A DNA stretch of 64,000 bases, taken from assembly GCA_018609125.1 (NCBI GenBank), contig JABAYF010000020.1:24563-88562 (forward strand). Direction: 5' to 3'. The notes below the pieces were generated by a model, which was not told the DNA's origin, searched no databases, and was given only the letters and a program-made list of their open reading frames with translations. Numbering within the stretch: the stretch's first letter is position 1; the number at the start of each line of letters is the position of its first letter. This document shows, piece by piece, positions 1 to 9,870 of the stretch. Both the position numbers and the translations under genes were made by a program. The DNA is from Candidatus Nanopelagicales bacterium. GTDB lineage: Bacteria; Actinomycetota; Actinomycetes; S36-B12.

Positions 1-69
1 CGAGGATTTCTCGTGCGAGACCGTATCCCGATCATGCTGCTTGACGAATCCATCCCCGCAACTTCCTGA
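1..69 (+). CDS. C-terminal fragment of an upstream protein, possibly the SIS-domain/phosphomannose isomerase-like gene that often precedes manA (partial)
   Basis: Frame 1 reads RGFLVRDRIPIMLLDESIPATS* into the window; very short, position-based guess. Confidence 0.25.
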   Translation, partial: RGFLVRDRIPIMLLDESIPATS

Positions 70-84
70 CGACAGCGAGGCATC

Positions 85-1143
85 GTGGAGGTCGTGACAG
101 GAGCGCTGAAGGATTATGCGTGGGGTGTGGTCGATGGTCTTGTGCCCTGGTGTGAGCCCACCGCAGCGGCGCAGGCGGAACTTTGGTTTGGTGCTCATCG
201 GGCCGGAGCTTCGCCCCTTGTGCGTGACCCAGACCGGAGCCTGGCTGATCTTCCCGTTCACGATGGAATGCCGTTGGTGAAGTTGCTCGCTGCATCGGCG
301 CCGTTGTCGATTCAGGTGCACCCCGACGCCGCCCGCGCAGCGACTGGGTTTGCCGCTGACCGAGCCAAGCCCCATGCGCAGCGTCGGTACAGCGACGACG
401 CTGAGAAGGCTGAAATGGTTGTGGCTCTCACACCATTCGATGCCCATGCCGGATGGCGCGATCCTACTGATGCGGCCGATGTCCTGCGTCGCGCAGGAGC
501 CGCACCGGGCATCGTCGATGTGGTTCACCATGCAGATCGAAGTGAGGCGGTGCGCGCCCTGCTGTCACTCAGCTCTGCTGAGACTGAACCTGTTGAGCGC
601 CAACTTGTTCCGGCCGCTGTCGCTGCTCGATGGCAGCCCAGCGAAGTTTCCGCTTTGGCACGTGTTGCCGCAACTCATCCACGCGATACCGGCGTACTTG
701 TCACCGTGTTATTGCAGCACTTTCAGTTACAGCCCGGTACCGCACTTGCCGTACCCGCCGGCGTCGTGCACTCCTATGTCAGTGGCATTGCGCTCGAGGT
801 CATGACCTCATCAGACAATGTTTTGCGTCTGGGGCTTACGCCGAAACCCATTGCGGTTGCTGACGCACTGGCAGCGATTCGAACCGATCGCTCACCGTTG
901 CTGCTGGCCGAAAGCGATCATATGAGTCCAATTCAGATGCCTTTCAGCGTGCAACTTCTCGATGCCCGCATGACGGTGACCGCAGCCGCAGGCCATCACC
1001 GAGTCGTGCTATGTCTCGCGGCTGGATGTGATGTTGCGGGGGTGGCGCTGGCGCCGGGTCAGGCTGCGGTACTCCCGCCGGGTGACCCTGACGTGCTGGT
1101 GGCCGCAGCCGGCCGGGCAGTGGTTGTTACGGGCTCGTCCTAG
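85..1143 (+). CDS. manA: Mannose-6-phosphate isomerase, class I
   Basis: MEVVTGALKDYAWG start, KLLAASAPLSIQVHPD, VPAGVVHSYVSGIALEVMTSSDNVLRLGLTPK motifs. Confidence 0.92.
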   Translation: MEVVTGALKDYAWGVVDGLVPWCEPTAAAQAELWFGAHRAGASPLVRDPDRSLADLPVHDGMPLVKLLAASAPLSIQVHPDAARAATGFAADRAKPHAQRRYSDDAEKAEMVVALTPFDAHAGWRDPTDAADVLRRAGAAPGIVDVVHHADRSEAVRALLSLSSAETEPVERQLVPAAVAARWQPSEVSALARVAATHPRDTGVLVTVLLQHFQLQPGTALAVPAGVVHSYVSGIALEVMTSSDNVLRLGLTPKPIAVADALAAIRTDRSPLLLAESDHMSPIQMPFSVQLLDARMTVTAAAGHHRVVLCLAAGCDVAGVALAPGQAAVLPPGDPDVLVAAAGRAVVVTGSS

Positions 1144-1160
1144 GCCAGCCGGGTGGTGGT

Positions 1161-2885
1161 TTAGCTGCCCGGATATGCCGGCGATCGACCGTTAGCGGCC
1201 AATTCCCAAGTCCCGGCCAGAGGTGAGAAGATCCGACCATCTTCGGTGCCGACGAGGATGGATCGGCCAGGTGCTGCCGCAACGCGAACCGGGTTGTCAG
1301 GAGAGCCAAGGTCGCGGATGGTTCCGCGAGCCAGGTCGATTTCATGCAGGGTCGGTTTGGCCGCGCCTTCACTAGCGATGGCTACCAGGAGATCATCTTG
1401 GAGCCAGGCCACATCCACGAACTCGGTAAGCCGCGATTCTGCCCGCACCGGATTGGTCACGATGCGGATGCCCTCACGTTGGACCACCACGGCGATGAAC
1501 AAAATTGCGCGCGGGCCACGTCGGGTAACCAAAGCAATACGGGTGCCATCTCGGCTGAGCGCCACGGAGTCGATCTCCACTCGATCGGGTAGGCCCTCTA
1601 CCGGCACCTCGGTGGCGATGCCGTCGGGAGTTGTGCGCTGCAGCACCCCGTTGGCGTCTAGGGCCCATACATCTTCGCCACGTCCAAAGGACGGCCGCGA
1701 CTGTCCTGGCCCTGAGCCAATTTCGGTCAGGTCCTCACCCTGCACCATGGGCCCCGACCACAGTCGTGTCTTTTCGTCGAGCCCTGCCACTCGATCTCCC
1801 TGGAGGGTGATGGCAAGTCCGCTGAGCGGGGGTTCCCCGAGGCCGGCACCACCGGGCACGGAAACGGGGCCATTGGTTAACAGGCGCGCCACGCGAGTGC
1901 CGCTCACGAGGTAGGCGACGGTGTCCGGTGGCATCGCGTTGGGATCGTAGGTTGGCCAGGATCCCCGCGGCTGTGGCGATGAGGCTCCCGGTACCTGCCA
2001 CAGCTGCCCACCCGCGGTGATCTCGATGTCGGAGATGGTGCTGACCTGGCCGAGGGTCCACACCATCTGAGCGCTCATAGCTGCCCGCGTTGCATCGTCA
2101 GTGAGGCGGGCGAGTGGATCAAGGTCTATTCGGGCGATGCCATCGATGACGGGAACAGACTCGACCGTGAGAGTTGTTCCATCGGGAAATCCGGTACGCA
2201 CGGCCGGAGCTAGCCAGTCGGTCGGACCGGTGAGTAGTGCGCGCATGAGCGAAGTGGCAACACCAGGACCGTCGAGGGGAATCATGCGTGGATCGGGCAC
2301 CAGGGTAGAAAACGAGGGGTCGAGAAAATAGACGTTGAAACTGCGGTAGGCCCGATCAATATCGGCGCGCGATAAGAGCAAACCAGATGGGGGGGAGGCG
2401 ATTCGCCATTCTCCGCTTACCTGGGTGAGCCGAAACCCGATGTTAATTTCACGGGCTGCGGCTGAGACTTGGTAGCGACCCTGTGCAGAGATGCTGCCCG
2501 CCTCGGCGGCCTGCAGTTGTACCGATGTGCTGCCCTCGGTGGTGGTTCCACCCTGGGCACTCAGAGCGAGGTTGCCCTCGTAGACCCGGGTACCGGTTGC
2601 CGGATTCCAGATGGCGGCTGTTTCTGGTGTGAGGTACTCACGTGCGACGGAATGATCATTTTCAAACGATGCTGACGCCTGCACGAAACCGGCCACAATT
2701 TCCCCCGGGCTCATGCCCGTACTCGGTGGTCGGGCAATTACTCGAATGATCTGTTCGCTGCCACCACCGTCTATTCGCTCACCCTCGATCACCGGCCCGC
2801 TGGTGGGAATATTAATGCAGCCGGTGAGGATGGTAACGCTGCAGATCAACGCGCCCAGGGCCTGCCAAAACCGACTCATGTTCAT
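1161..2885 (-). CDS. lpqB: LpqB-family lipoprotein (GerMN domain)
   Basis: Lipobox LTGCINIPTSGPV; adjacent to mtrB-mtrA as in the conserved operon. Confidence 0.92.
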   Translation of the reverse strand: MNMSRFWQALGALICSVTILTGCINIPTSGPVIEGERIDGGGSEQIIRVIARPPSTGMSPGEIVAGFVQASASFENDHSVAREYLTPETAAIWNPATGTRVYEGNLALSAQGGTTTEGSTSVQLQAAEAGSISAQGRYQVSAAAREINIGFRLTQVSGEWRIASPPSGLLLSRADIDRAYRSFNVYFLDPSFSTLVPDPRMIPLDGPGVATSLMRALLTGPTDWLAPAVRTGFPDGTTLTVESVPVIDGIARIDLDPLARLTDDATRAAMSAQMVWTLGQVSTISDIEITAGGQLWQVPGASSPQPRGSWPTYDPNAMPPDTVAYLVSGTRVARLLTNGPVSVPGGAGLGEPPLSGLAITLQGDRVAGLDEKTRLWSGPMVQGEDLTEIGSGPGQSRPSFGRGEDVWALDANGVLQRTTPDGIATEVPVEGLPDRVEIDSVALSRDGTRIALVTRRGPRAILFIAVVVQREGIRIVTNPVRAESRLTEFVDVAWLQDDLLVAIASEGAAKPTLHEIDLARGTIRDLGSPDNPVRVAAAPGRSILVGTEDGRIFSPLAGTWELAANGRSPAYPGS

Positions 2886-4507
2886 CGAATTCCCGCTGAA
2901 TCTGAACTGGCAGCAAAACGTTGCGTGTCCTCGGGGACGAGCGGCAGCGGCGACGCGATCAGCGCATTGTCAGGGTCCCGGGGCAGGGTTAGCCGGAAAT
3001 TTGCGCCCTGTCCCGGAGATCCCCACACTTCAAGCCAACCACCATGGAGTCGAGTGTCTTCCAGTGCGATGGCAAGCCCTAGCCCGGTGCCCCCTGTAGT
3101 TCGGGCCCGCGCTGGGTCGGCCCGCCAAAACCTTGCGAAAACATGTTGCCGGGAATCTTCAGAAAGACCGACGCCGTAGTCACGCACGGTGATGGCGACC
3201 GCGTGTGTTGATGCGCCGATGGTGATCAAGATCGGCTGCCTCTCGCCATGCTCAACCGCGTTGTCCAGCAGGTTTCGCAGCACCCGATCAAGGCGGCGCG
3301 GATCAGCCAGTACCGTGGCGTCAAGGTCCATGGGGTTGTCTAGTGAAGGATCGTATTCCACGATAAGTGGCGTCTGGCAACGCTCCGCAAGGGGTGCGGT
3401 CGCCAAAACGAGGCGATCAATGAGTCCGAAGAGATCGACGGAGTCCAAGTCAAGTACCGCTGCGCCAGCATCGTATCGAGAGATTTCGAGGAGATCGGTG
3501 AGCAGGCTCTCGAAACGATCAAGTTGTGTTTGAAGGAGTTCAGCTGATCGTGAGGTTGCAGCGTCAAAGCTGCTTCGGTTCTCAAAGAGAAGGTCAGCGG
3601 CCATACGAATAGTGGTTAGTGGTGTTCTCAACTCGTGGGAAACATCGGCGACGAAGCGCTGCTGTACCCGCGATAGGTCCTCCAGTTGGTGGATTTGTAA
3701 TTCGAGGCTTCCGGCCATCTCATTGAACGAGGTAGCAAGGCGAGCAAGGTCGTCCTCACCCCGCACGGCAATGCGCTCGGTGAGATGCCCGTGGGAAAAG
3801 CGCTCGGCCACTTCGGCTGCGATCCGCACCGGGGTGACGACCTGGCGGGTCACGATCCAGGCGATGAGGGCCAGCAGGATCGCCAGCAGCGCGCCCACGG
3901 CCACCACCCCGCTGCGCACCAGATCTAAGGTGCCGACCTGATCGGTAAGCGGAAAGAGGTAGTACAACTCATAGGAACCGATGCCGGGCACGGTGAGTGG
4001 GGCACCCACCGCGATGCCAGGCACGCTGGCGCCGTCGAGATACCTGATTTCGGTGAACGTCCAGGCCAGTCGGCCGGTGTCATTGATGTTTTGTCGAAGG
4101 TCTAGCGGGATGCTGGCGGTGGCGACCAGATTTGTACCTCGCTCGGGAGCGAAACCTTCGGTGTCTGGGCCGGAAAGTAGGAGAACTTCATACTGCGGCG
4201 GGTTGCCAGCGCGGGTTGCCAGCGCAGCGACGAGGGTGTCCACCACCCGTGCCGGGGATGAAGAGGCCGTGCCAGCTTCGACCGCAGATGACACCCGTTG
4301 CGCATCCGTAAGGCCGGCGCGGGCTTCGCTCACAGCGTTGCGTTCGGCTGCTTCGATGAGCCCGGTCGCAATCCGCGACATGAGCATCAGTCCCAGAACG
4401 CCGACCACGAGGAGCGACAGAACCAGTGTGGTGGAGGTGACCCGCACGAGCAGGGAGCCTCGCCACCAGGAGCGGAGGCGTCGTCCCATGGCGCGGATCC
4501 AGGTCAT
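2882..4507 (-). CDS. mtrB: Sensor histidine kinase MtrB
   Basis: HAMP region, H-box DVSHELRTPLTTIRMA, N-box, GGTGLGLAI; overlaps lpqB and mtrA by 4 nt. Confidence 0.95.
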   Translation of the reverse strand: MTWIRAMGRRLRSWWRGSLLVRVTSTTLVLSLLVVGVLGLMLMSRIATGLIEAAERNAVSEARAGLTDAQRVSSAVEAGTASSSPARVVDTLVAALATRAGNPPQYEVLLLSGPDTEGFAPERGTNLVATASIPLDLRQNINDTGRLAWTFTEIRYLDGASVPGIAVGAPLTVPGIGSYELYYLFPLTDQVGTLDLVRSGVVAVGALLAILLALIAWIVTRQVVTPVRIAAEVAERFSHGHLTERIAVRGEDDLARLATSFNEMAGSLELQIHQLEDLSRVQQRFVADVSHELRTPLTTIRMAADLLFENRSSFDAATSRSAELLQTQLDRFESLLTDLLEISRYDAGAAVLDLDSVDLFGLIDRLVLATAPLAERCQTPLIVEYDPSLDNPMDLDATVLADPRRLDRVLRNLLDNAVEHGERQPILITIGASTHAVAITVRDYGVGLSEDSRQHVFARFWRADPARARTTGGTGLGLAIALEDTRLHGGWLEVWGSPGQGANFRLTLPRDPDNALIASPLPLVPEDTQRFAASSDSAGIR

Positions 4508-5181
4508 GGTGGGCCGGCCTTGTACCCCACACCACGAATGGTCAAAACGATCTCTGGCTTTTCCGGGTCGTGTTCAATTTTTGCGCGCAAGCGTTGGACG
4601 TGCACATTGACCAGACGAGTGTCTGCCGCGTGGCGATATCCCCAGACGTCTTGCAGGAGTGCTTCTCGACTAAATACCTGCCAGGGTTTGCGGGCCAGAC
4701 AGACCAGCAGATCAAACTCCAGCGGGGTCAGGCTGAGTAGCTCATCTCCACGCTTGACCGAGTGACCGGCAACATCGATGCTGAGATCGCAAATGGTGAG
4801 CAGTTCCGCCGCTGGCTCGTCGGTTCGGCGCATGCGTGCCCGCAACCGCGCGACTAATTCCTTGGGTTTGAAGGGTTTAACGATGTAATCATCAGCCCCT
4901 GATTCTAGGCCGACGACCACATCGACGGTGTCGTTTCGAGCCGTGAGCATGACGATGGGCGTGCCGGATTCGGCGCGAATCATGCGGCAAATATCAATGC
5001 CGTCGACTCCGGGCAACATGAGGTCGAGGAGCACAATGTCGGGGCGGGCGGTGCGAAAAGCCTGCAGGGCTAGGGACCCATCGGAGCAGAAGGTGGGCTC
5101 AAACCCTTCGCTACGCAGAACGATCCCCAGCATTTCGGCCAGGGCTAGGTCGTCATCAACGACAAGTACGCGTCCTCTCAC
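4504..5181 (-). CDS. mtrA: OmpR-family response regulator MtrA
   Basis: MRGRVLVVDDDLALAEMLGIVLRSEGFE receiver and winged-helix output domain. Confidence 0.96.
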   Translation of the reverse strand: MRGRVLVVDDDLALAEMLGIVLRSEGFEPTFCSDGSLALQAFRTARPDIVLLDLMLPGVDGIDICRMIRAESGTPIVMLTARNDTVDVVVGLESGADDYIVKPFKPKELVARLRARMRRTDEPAAELLTICDLSIDVAGHSVKRGDELLSLTPLEFDLLVCLARKPWQVFSREALLQDVWGYRHAADTRLVNVHVQRLRAKIEHDPEKPEIVLTIRGVGYKAGPP

Positions 5182-5245
5182 GCCCCCATCGTGTCACCTT
5201 CTTCGTGGCAATGGCGCAACCTCCGTCATTTCACTCCCTCTGACG

Positions 5246-6025
5246 TTAGGCAAAGAGGAGGAAAACCGCTCCGGGTGTGTTGACTACGGCGTGGGCAATG
5301 ATGGGTGCGCCGAGGCCGCGGGTGTACCAACGCAGGACCCCAAAAACCACCCCGCTGAAAAGTAAAAGAGGCATCCGCGTCGGCTCAAGATGAAATGCGG
5401 CAAAGATGACGGCCGTGATCGCGATCACCCACGCGGGGTGAACGCCCCGTTTGGCGATGGCGGCGTAGGCAAGACCGCGGAAGGCGATTTCTTCCACGAT
5501 GGGTGCGCCAACGGCAACCAGCAGTGCGAAAATAATGAGCGCGATGAGGGGCCCGGCCGTAGCGATGTCACTAGCAACCTCACCTGCGGCAGAGTCGAAC
5601 TCACCGACGACAGCGGTAATGAGGAGAGCAACGGCGCCAGACCCGAAGAGTGCTACGACCCCTCCGAGGAGCCCCCAGCCAGCGTCGCGCCAGGTGAAGT
5701 GAATCCCCAGGTCAATGACCGGCCCATTGCCACGAAGCTGGGTGACGAGCAATGGCCAACCAGCCAGCGCGACCCACGGCGTGACGAGGCCGATGAGCAA
5801 ACTCCAGGCCAGCGTCAGATTGAAGACGCTTTCGACTGAAATTGCCAGAAGCACTCCGATGATGGAAAACCCGATCGCACCGACCAGCGTGTAGGCGATG
5901 TCGGGGATACCCCATCGAGCCGGCTGGAGCACCGCACCGCGGGCGATGGCGCGGGTCACCGTGTCTGGACACTGTGGATAGTCCGGTCGTACTACCGTCC
6001 TCACCCCAGACACGCTACCCGTCAC
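5246..6025 (-). CDS. CPBP-family intramembrane metalloprotease (CAAX protease-like)
   Basis: Multi-TM; motifs APIVEEIAFRGLAYA and FAAFHLEP. Confidence 0.88.
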   Translation of the reverse strand: MTGSVSGVRTVVRPDYPQCPDTVTRAIARGAVLQPARWGIPDIAYTLVGAIGFSIIGVLLAISVESVFNLTLAWSLLIGLVTPWVALAGWPLLVTQLRGNGPVIDLGIHFTWRDAGWGLLGGVVALFGSGAVALLITAVVGEFDSAAGEVASDIATAGPLIALIIFALLVAVGAPIVEEIAFRGLAYAAIAKRGVHPAWVIAITAVIFAAFHLEPTRMPLLLFSGVVFGVLRWYTRGLGAPIIAHAVVNTPGAVFLLFA

Positions 6026-6043
6026 CAGCGCCGCAGTGGTAGA

Positions 6044-7504
6044 TCAGTAGCGGTAGTGATCAGGCTTGTACGGCCCAGCGACATCGACACCGAGGTATTC
6101 CGCCTGCGGCTTCGACAATTCGGTGAGTTGCACGCCGAGGGCATCAAGGTGCAGGCGTGCGACTTTCTCGTCGAGGTGCTTGGGTAGGACGTGGACGCCA
6201 AGGGGGTAGTCATCGGGCCGGGTGAACAGCTCAATCTGGGCGAGAACCTGGTTGGTGAAGGAGTTACTCATCACGAACGAGGGGTGGCCGGTGGCGTTAC
6301 CCAGGTTGAGTAGGCGCCCTTCAGACAGCACGATGATCGAACGCCCGTTGGGGAAGGTCCACTCATCCACCTGCGGCTTAATGACTTTACGGACGATGCC
6401 GGGAACCGCGGCGAGGCCTGTCATGTCGATCTCGTTATCGAAGTGGCCGATGTTGCCCACGATGGCCTGATGCTTCATGCCCGCCATGTGCTCAGCGGTG
6501 AGTACGTCGTAGCAGCCGGTTGCGGTGATGAAAATATCGGCGCTGCCCAGCACATCTTCGATTCGAGCGACCTGGTAGCCGTCCATGGCTGCCTGCATCG
6601 CACAGATGGGATCGATTTCGGTGACGATGACGCGGGCACCTTGGCCGCGGAGCGAATCCGCACTGCCCTTGCCTACGTCGCCGTACCCGGCCACGACGGC
6701 CACCTTTCCACCGATCAGGGTGTCGGTGGCTCGGTTGATGCCGTCAATAAGGGAGTGGCGGCATCCATATTTGTTGTCGAACTTGCTCTTAGTCACCGAG
6801 TCGTTGACGTTGATCGCGGGGAAGAGCAAAGACTGCTCTCGCATCATCTCGTACAGGCGGTGAACACCGGTGGTGGTTTCTTCGGTGACACCGAGAATTC
6901 CCTGGGCGATGGTGGTCCACCGCTGCGGGTCCTCGGTCAGCGACCGACGCAGCACCTCGAGGACGACGGCGTATTCCTCCGAAGTGCTGGCATCAGCCGA
7001 GGGCACGACACCTGCGGCCTCGAACTCGAGGCCCTTGTGAACGAGCATGGTTGCGTCGCCACCGTCGTCGAGGATCATGTTCGGGCCAACACCATCGGGC
7101 CAGCGCAGCACCTGCTCGGTGCACCACCAGTACTCCTCGAGTGATTCACCCTTCCAGGCGTAGACGGGCACACCCTGCGGGTTGTCCACGGTGCCGTCCC
7201 GACCCACGACGACGGCAGCAGCGGAGGGATCTTGGGTGGAGAAGATGTTGCAGGATGCCCAACGGACCTGCGCGCCGAGGTCGACGAGAGTTTCGATGAG
7301 GACAGCCGTCTGGACGGTCATGTGCAGGGAGCCGGTGATGCGTGCACCGCGTAGCGGCTGAGAGGCCCCGAATTCAGCACGCATAGCCATCAGGCCGGGC
7401 ATCTCGTGCTCGGCAAGGCGAATTTCGTCGCGGCCGAGTTCGGCAAGGGCGAGGTCGGCGACCTTGTAGTCAACAAAGGGTGCGCTGGGGTTGGACGTGG
7501 ACAT
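6044..7504 (-). CDS. ahcY: Adenosylhomocysteinase
   Basis: [56 protein letters not shown] site; C-terminal KPDHYRY. Confidence 0.98.
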   Translation of the reverse strand: MSTSNPSAPFVDYKVADLALAELGRDEIRLAEHEMPGLMAMRAEFGASQPLRGARITGSLHMTVQTAVLIETLVDLGAQVRWASCNIFSTQDPSAAAVVVGRDGTVDNPQGVPVYAWKGESLEEYWWCTEQVLRWPDGVGPNMILDDGGDATMLVHKGLEFEAAGVVPSADASTSEEYAVVLEVLRRSLTEDPQRWTTIAQGILGVTEETTTGVHRLYEMMREQSLLFPAINVNDSVTKSKFDNKYGCRHSLIDGINRATDTLIGGKVAVVAGYGDVGKGSADSLRGQGARVIVTEIDPICAMQAAMDGYQVARIEDVLGSADIFITATGCYDVLTAEHMAGMKHQAIVGNIGHFDNEIDMTGLAAVPGIVRKVIKPQVDEWTFPNGRSIIVLSEGRLLNLGNATGHPSFVMSNSFTNQVLAQIELFTRPDDYPLGVHVLPKHLDEKVARLHLDALGVQLTELSKPQAEYLGVDVAGPYKPDHYRY

Positions 7505-7507
7505 GTG

Positions 7508-7604
7508 CGAAGCCTCGATTCTCAGTGACGTTGATCGCGCGGGCCGGTGCGGGCCGGGCGACAGAGCGGGAGGGTGCTGCGCCGGTAAACGTCACGAGGC
7601 TTCG
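7508..7604 (-). promoter_or_regulatory. Structured ahcY leader: long imperfect stem sequestering the Shine-Dalgarno (candidate cis-regulatory RNA)
   Basis: 10-bp perfect inverted repeat CGAAGCCTCG (7508-7517) / CGAGGCTTCG (7595-7604) plus 7-bp TGACGTT (7526-7532) / AACGTCA (7588-7594); the SD-like GAGG lies inside the stem, 8 nt before ATG. Confidence 0.6.
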
Positions 7605-7702
7605 ATGGCTTCCGGATATTGCTGAGGGGAGTCTATCGTGCCCGTCCACATATGTCGGTTTGAGCGGTGACGCTCGGCAGAAGTGCCGAAACGCTGATCA
7701 CC

Positions 7703-8395
7703 ATGTGGAGTGACCTGCTCGATTTAGTGATGCCACGTGAATGCGCGGTATGCCAGATCCCTGGCCGGGTGTTGTGCGCGGCGTGTGCCGGAAAACTCTC
7801 ACGCTCATCGCCGGTGTCTTTGCCATCGGTGCTCACTGCGGCCGGCGCGCCTGCGATCCCGGTCAGCTGCGCCGGTTACCTCAACGCAGAGCTGGCCACT
7901 GTGGTGCGGGCCTGGAAGGACGATGGTCTTCGGTCGCTAAATCTCCCGCTTGCACGCTTACTGGCCGCGGCCGTCATGCGCGTGGTTCACGTGAGTGATG
8001 CCGGCCCAGGCCAGCAGACCCAGCGACTGCGCAGCGACCCTGTCACCTTGGTAGCCGTACCCGCGTCGGATCGAGCGAGGTGGAACCGCGGCGAAAACAT
8101 CGTCGAGCGCTTGGCCGCTGCCGCCGCTGTGCAACTGCGTCGAGATGGATTTTCCGCGCATGAGCGCCCCGTGCTGGCCATGGCTCGCCAGGTGCGCGAC
8201 CAGCGGGGGCTTGGCGCCGCGGACCGAAAGCTAAATCTCGCCGGGGCGATTCGGCTCCGAGAACGCCTACCCGGTCCGGTCGTTGTGGTTGACGATGTGA
8301 TTACTACCGGAGCCACCATGACCGAGGCGGTCCGGTGTCTGGTCGACGGTGGAACAACCGTGCTCGGAGTCGCCGCTATCGCCCAGGCAGGCTGA
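7703..8395 (+). CDS. ComF-family phosphoribosyltransferase-like protein
   Basis: CxxC zinc knuckle (ECAVC...LCAAC); PRT motif VVVVDDVITTGATMTEA; start at MWSDLLDLVMPRECAVC. Confidence 0.9.
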   Translation: MWSDLLDLVMPRECAVCQIPGRVLCAACAGKLSRSSPVSLPSVLTAAGAPAIPVSCAGYLNAELATVVRAWKDDGLRSLNLPLARLLAAAVMRVVHVSDAGPGQQTQRLRSDPVTLVAVPASDRARWNRGENIVERLAAAAAVQLRRDGFSAHERPVLAMARQVRDQRGLGAADRKLNLAGAIRLRERLPGPVVVVDDVITTGATMTEAVRCLVDGGTTVLGVAAIAQAG

Positions 8396-8495
8396 GTCTC
8401 GTCACGAGCATTCTCCACCTGTGCGGATGTGATGTGGGTTAGCGTAGGAGTGGCGATCAAGAAAGCGCCGCTTCGCGAATACCGGAAGGAGTGTC

Positions 8496-9191
8496 ATGAC
8501 TGTTCACAGCACCATCGACCCCGCCAAGATCGTCATCCGAGGTCGTCATACCGACCTCACCGACCGCTTCCGACTGCATGCTGCGGAGGCGGCAGAAAAA
8601 TTAGATAGATTCGGTATTCCGTTGCAGCGCGTAGAGATTGAAATAACACACGAGCACAACCCGCGGATGACAGATCAGGCATTCAAGGTGGAATTCACGT
8701 GTCGAGCCAACGGTTCTGTTGTGCGTGCTGAGGCGGCGGCCGATCGCGATCTCACCGCACTCGACCGTGCTGTGGATCGTGTTGAGCAAAGGCTGCGCCG
8801 AGCGGCAGATCGTCGAAACTCCAAATCGCGTAGAGCCCACAAGGACATCCCAGTACCGCCACTGTTGTCAGAGAACAGCGGAACACGTTCTGCTGAAGAT
8901 GCTGAACTGCTAGCCGGTCTGGCAGGCAGTGGCGCGGAGATGACCGGTGCAGACACCGATGTGGTGTTTGCTGATGGTCCGGTTGTGGTGCGCGAGAAGA
9001 ATCACGACACCTTGCCCATGACTGTGGAGCAGGCGCTGGACCAGATGGAACAGCTCGATCATGACTTCTATCTGTTTCACGATGTTGATGCCGACGGACC
9101 CGCGGTGGTGTATCGACGCCGTGGATACGCCTACGGTCTGCTCCGCCTGACCGTAGGCGAAGATGCAGGCGGTCGCCATCGCGCCGGCTGA
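8496..9191 (+). CDS. hpf: Ribosome hibernation-promoting factor, long form
   Basis: IVIRGRHTDLTDRFRLHAAEAAEKLDRF N-domain; C-terminal LDHDFYLFHDVDADGPAVVYRRRGYAYGLL. Confidence 0.95.
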   Translation: MTVHSTIDPAKIVIRGRHTDLTDRFRLHAAEAAEKLDRFGIPLQRVEIEITHEHNPRMTDQAFKVEFTCRANGSVVRAEAAADRDLTALDRAVDRVEQRLRRAADRRNSKSRRAHKDIPVPPLLSENSGTRSAEDAELLAGLAGSGAEMTGADTDVVFADGPVVVREKNHDTLPMTVEQALDQMEQLDHDFYLFHDVDADGPAVVYRRRGYAYGLLRLTVGEDAGGRHRAG

Positions 9192-9843
9192 TGTCCGCCG
9201 ACCCGTCCCGGTGGTCGTCGCCGAACCGGTACATCTGTATCGGCTCGGCCTCGTCGACGCCGTAGAGCGAGCCGAGGGGTTCGTTGTGCGGGCCGCCCTC
9301 GATGACCTCAGCAGTGCTATCGCGGCGGTGGGTCCGCAGGAGCAGGCCCTGTGTGTTGTGGCCGCAGATTTAGACGATCCCGTCTTTAGCCGGATCAGCG
9401 CTGCCCGACAGACGCATGTCCACCTGCAGTTCATCGTCGTGCTCAGCCAGCGTTCTCCCCTCGTGGATGCCGAAGCGGCCCTAGCCGCCGGGGTGCTTGG
9501 ATTGGTGGAGTTCTCCATCTCGGTTCCTAATCTGCATGCGGCGATGAATGCGGTGATGGTCGGGCGCACCACGTGGGCCCCGGAGGTACGGGCCCGAACG
9601 CGTCTGGAGGCCAGCGCGGTGGACCAAACGCCGGCCCTGACCAGGCGTGAGCGCCAGGTGCTGGCCCTGATGGGCCGGGGGCTAGGGAATCGCGCCATTG
9701 CGGCCACGCTCTTTATCAGTGAGAACACGGTAAAAAACCACGTGCGACGGGTGCACGAGAAGTTCGGCGCCCATTCACGCACCGAAGCCGTGGTGCGTGC
9801 GGCCAGCGTAGGAATGGTTGAGATCTCCGCCGCTGACCGTTAG
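9163..9843 (+). CDS. LuxR/NarL-family response regulator-like protein
   Basis: HTH LTRRERQVLALMGRGLGNRAIAATLFISENTVKNHVRRVHEKF; atypical receiver domain. Confidence 0.88.
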   Translation: MQAVAIAPADVRRPVPVVVAEPVHLYRLGLVDAVERAEGFVVRAALDDLSSAIAAVGPQEQALCVVAADLDDPVFSRISAARQTHVHLQFIVVLSQRSPLVDAEAALAAGVLGLVEFSISVPNLHAAMNAVMVGRTTWAPEVRARTRLEASAVDQTPALTRRERQVLALMGRGLGNRAIAATLFISENTVKNHVRRVHEKFGAHSRTEAVVRAASVGMVEISAADR

Positions 9844-9870
9844 AGCAGCCCGGGCGTCTACGATGTGCAC

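Noticed and set aside
7518-7525. CTGAGA-like string in the ahcY leader as a TPP riboswitch signature
   Set aside because: Only the short string matches; the rest of the THI-box consensus is absent and gene context is wrong.
7508-7604. Calling the ahcY leader a known SAH riboswitch
   Set aside because: I could not align the conserved core of the SAH aptamer by eye; left as an unclassified structured leader pending an Infernal search.
8910-9782. 290-aa antisense ORF over hpf/LuxR
   Set aside because: Arg/Ser/Ala-rich shadow ORF spanning two well-supported sense genes.
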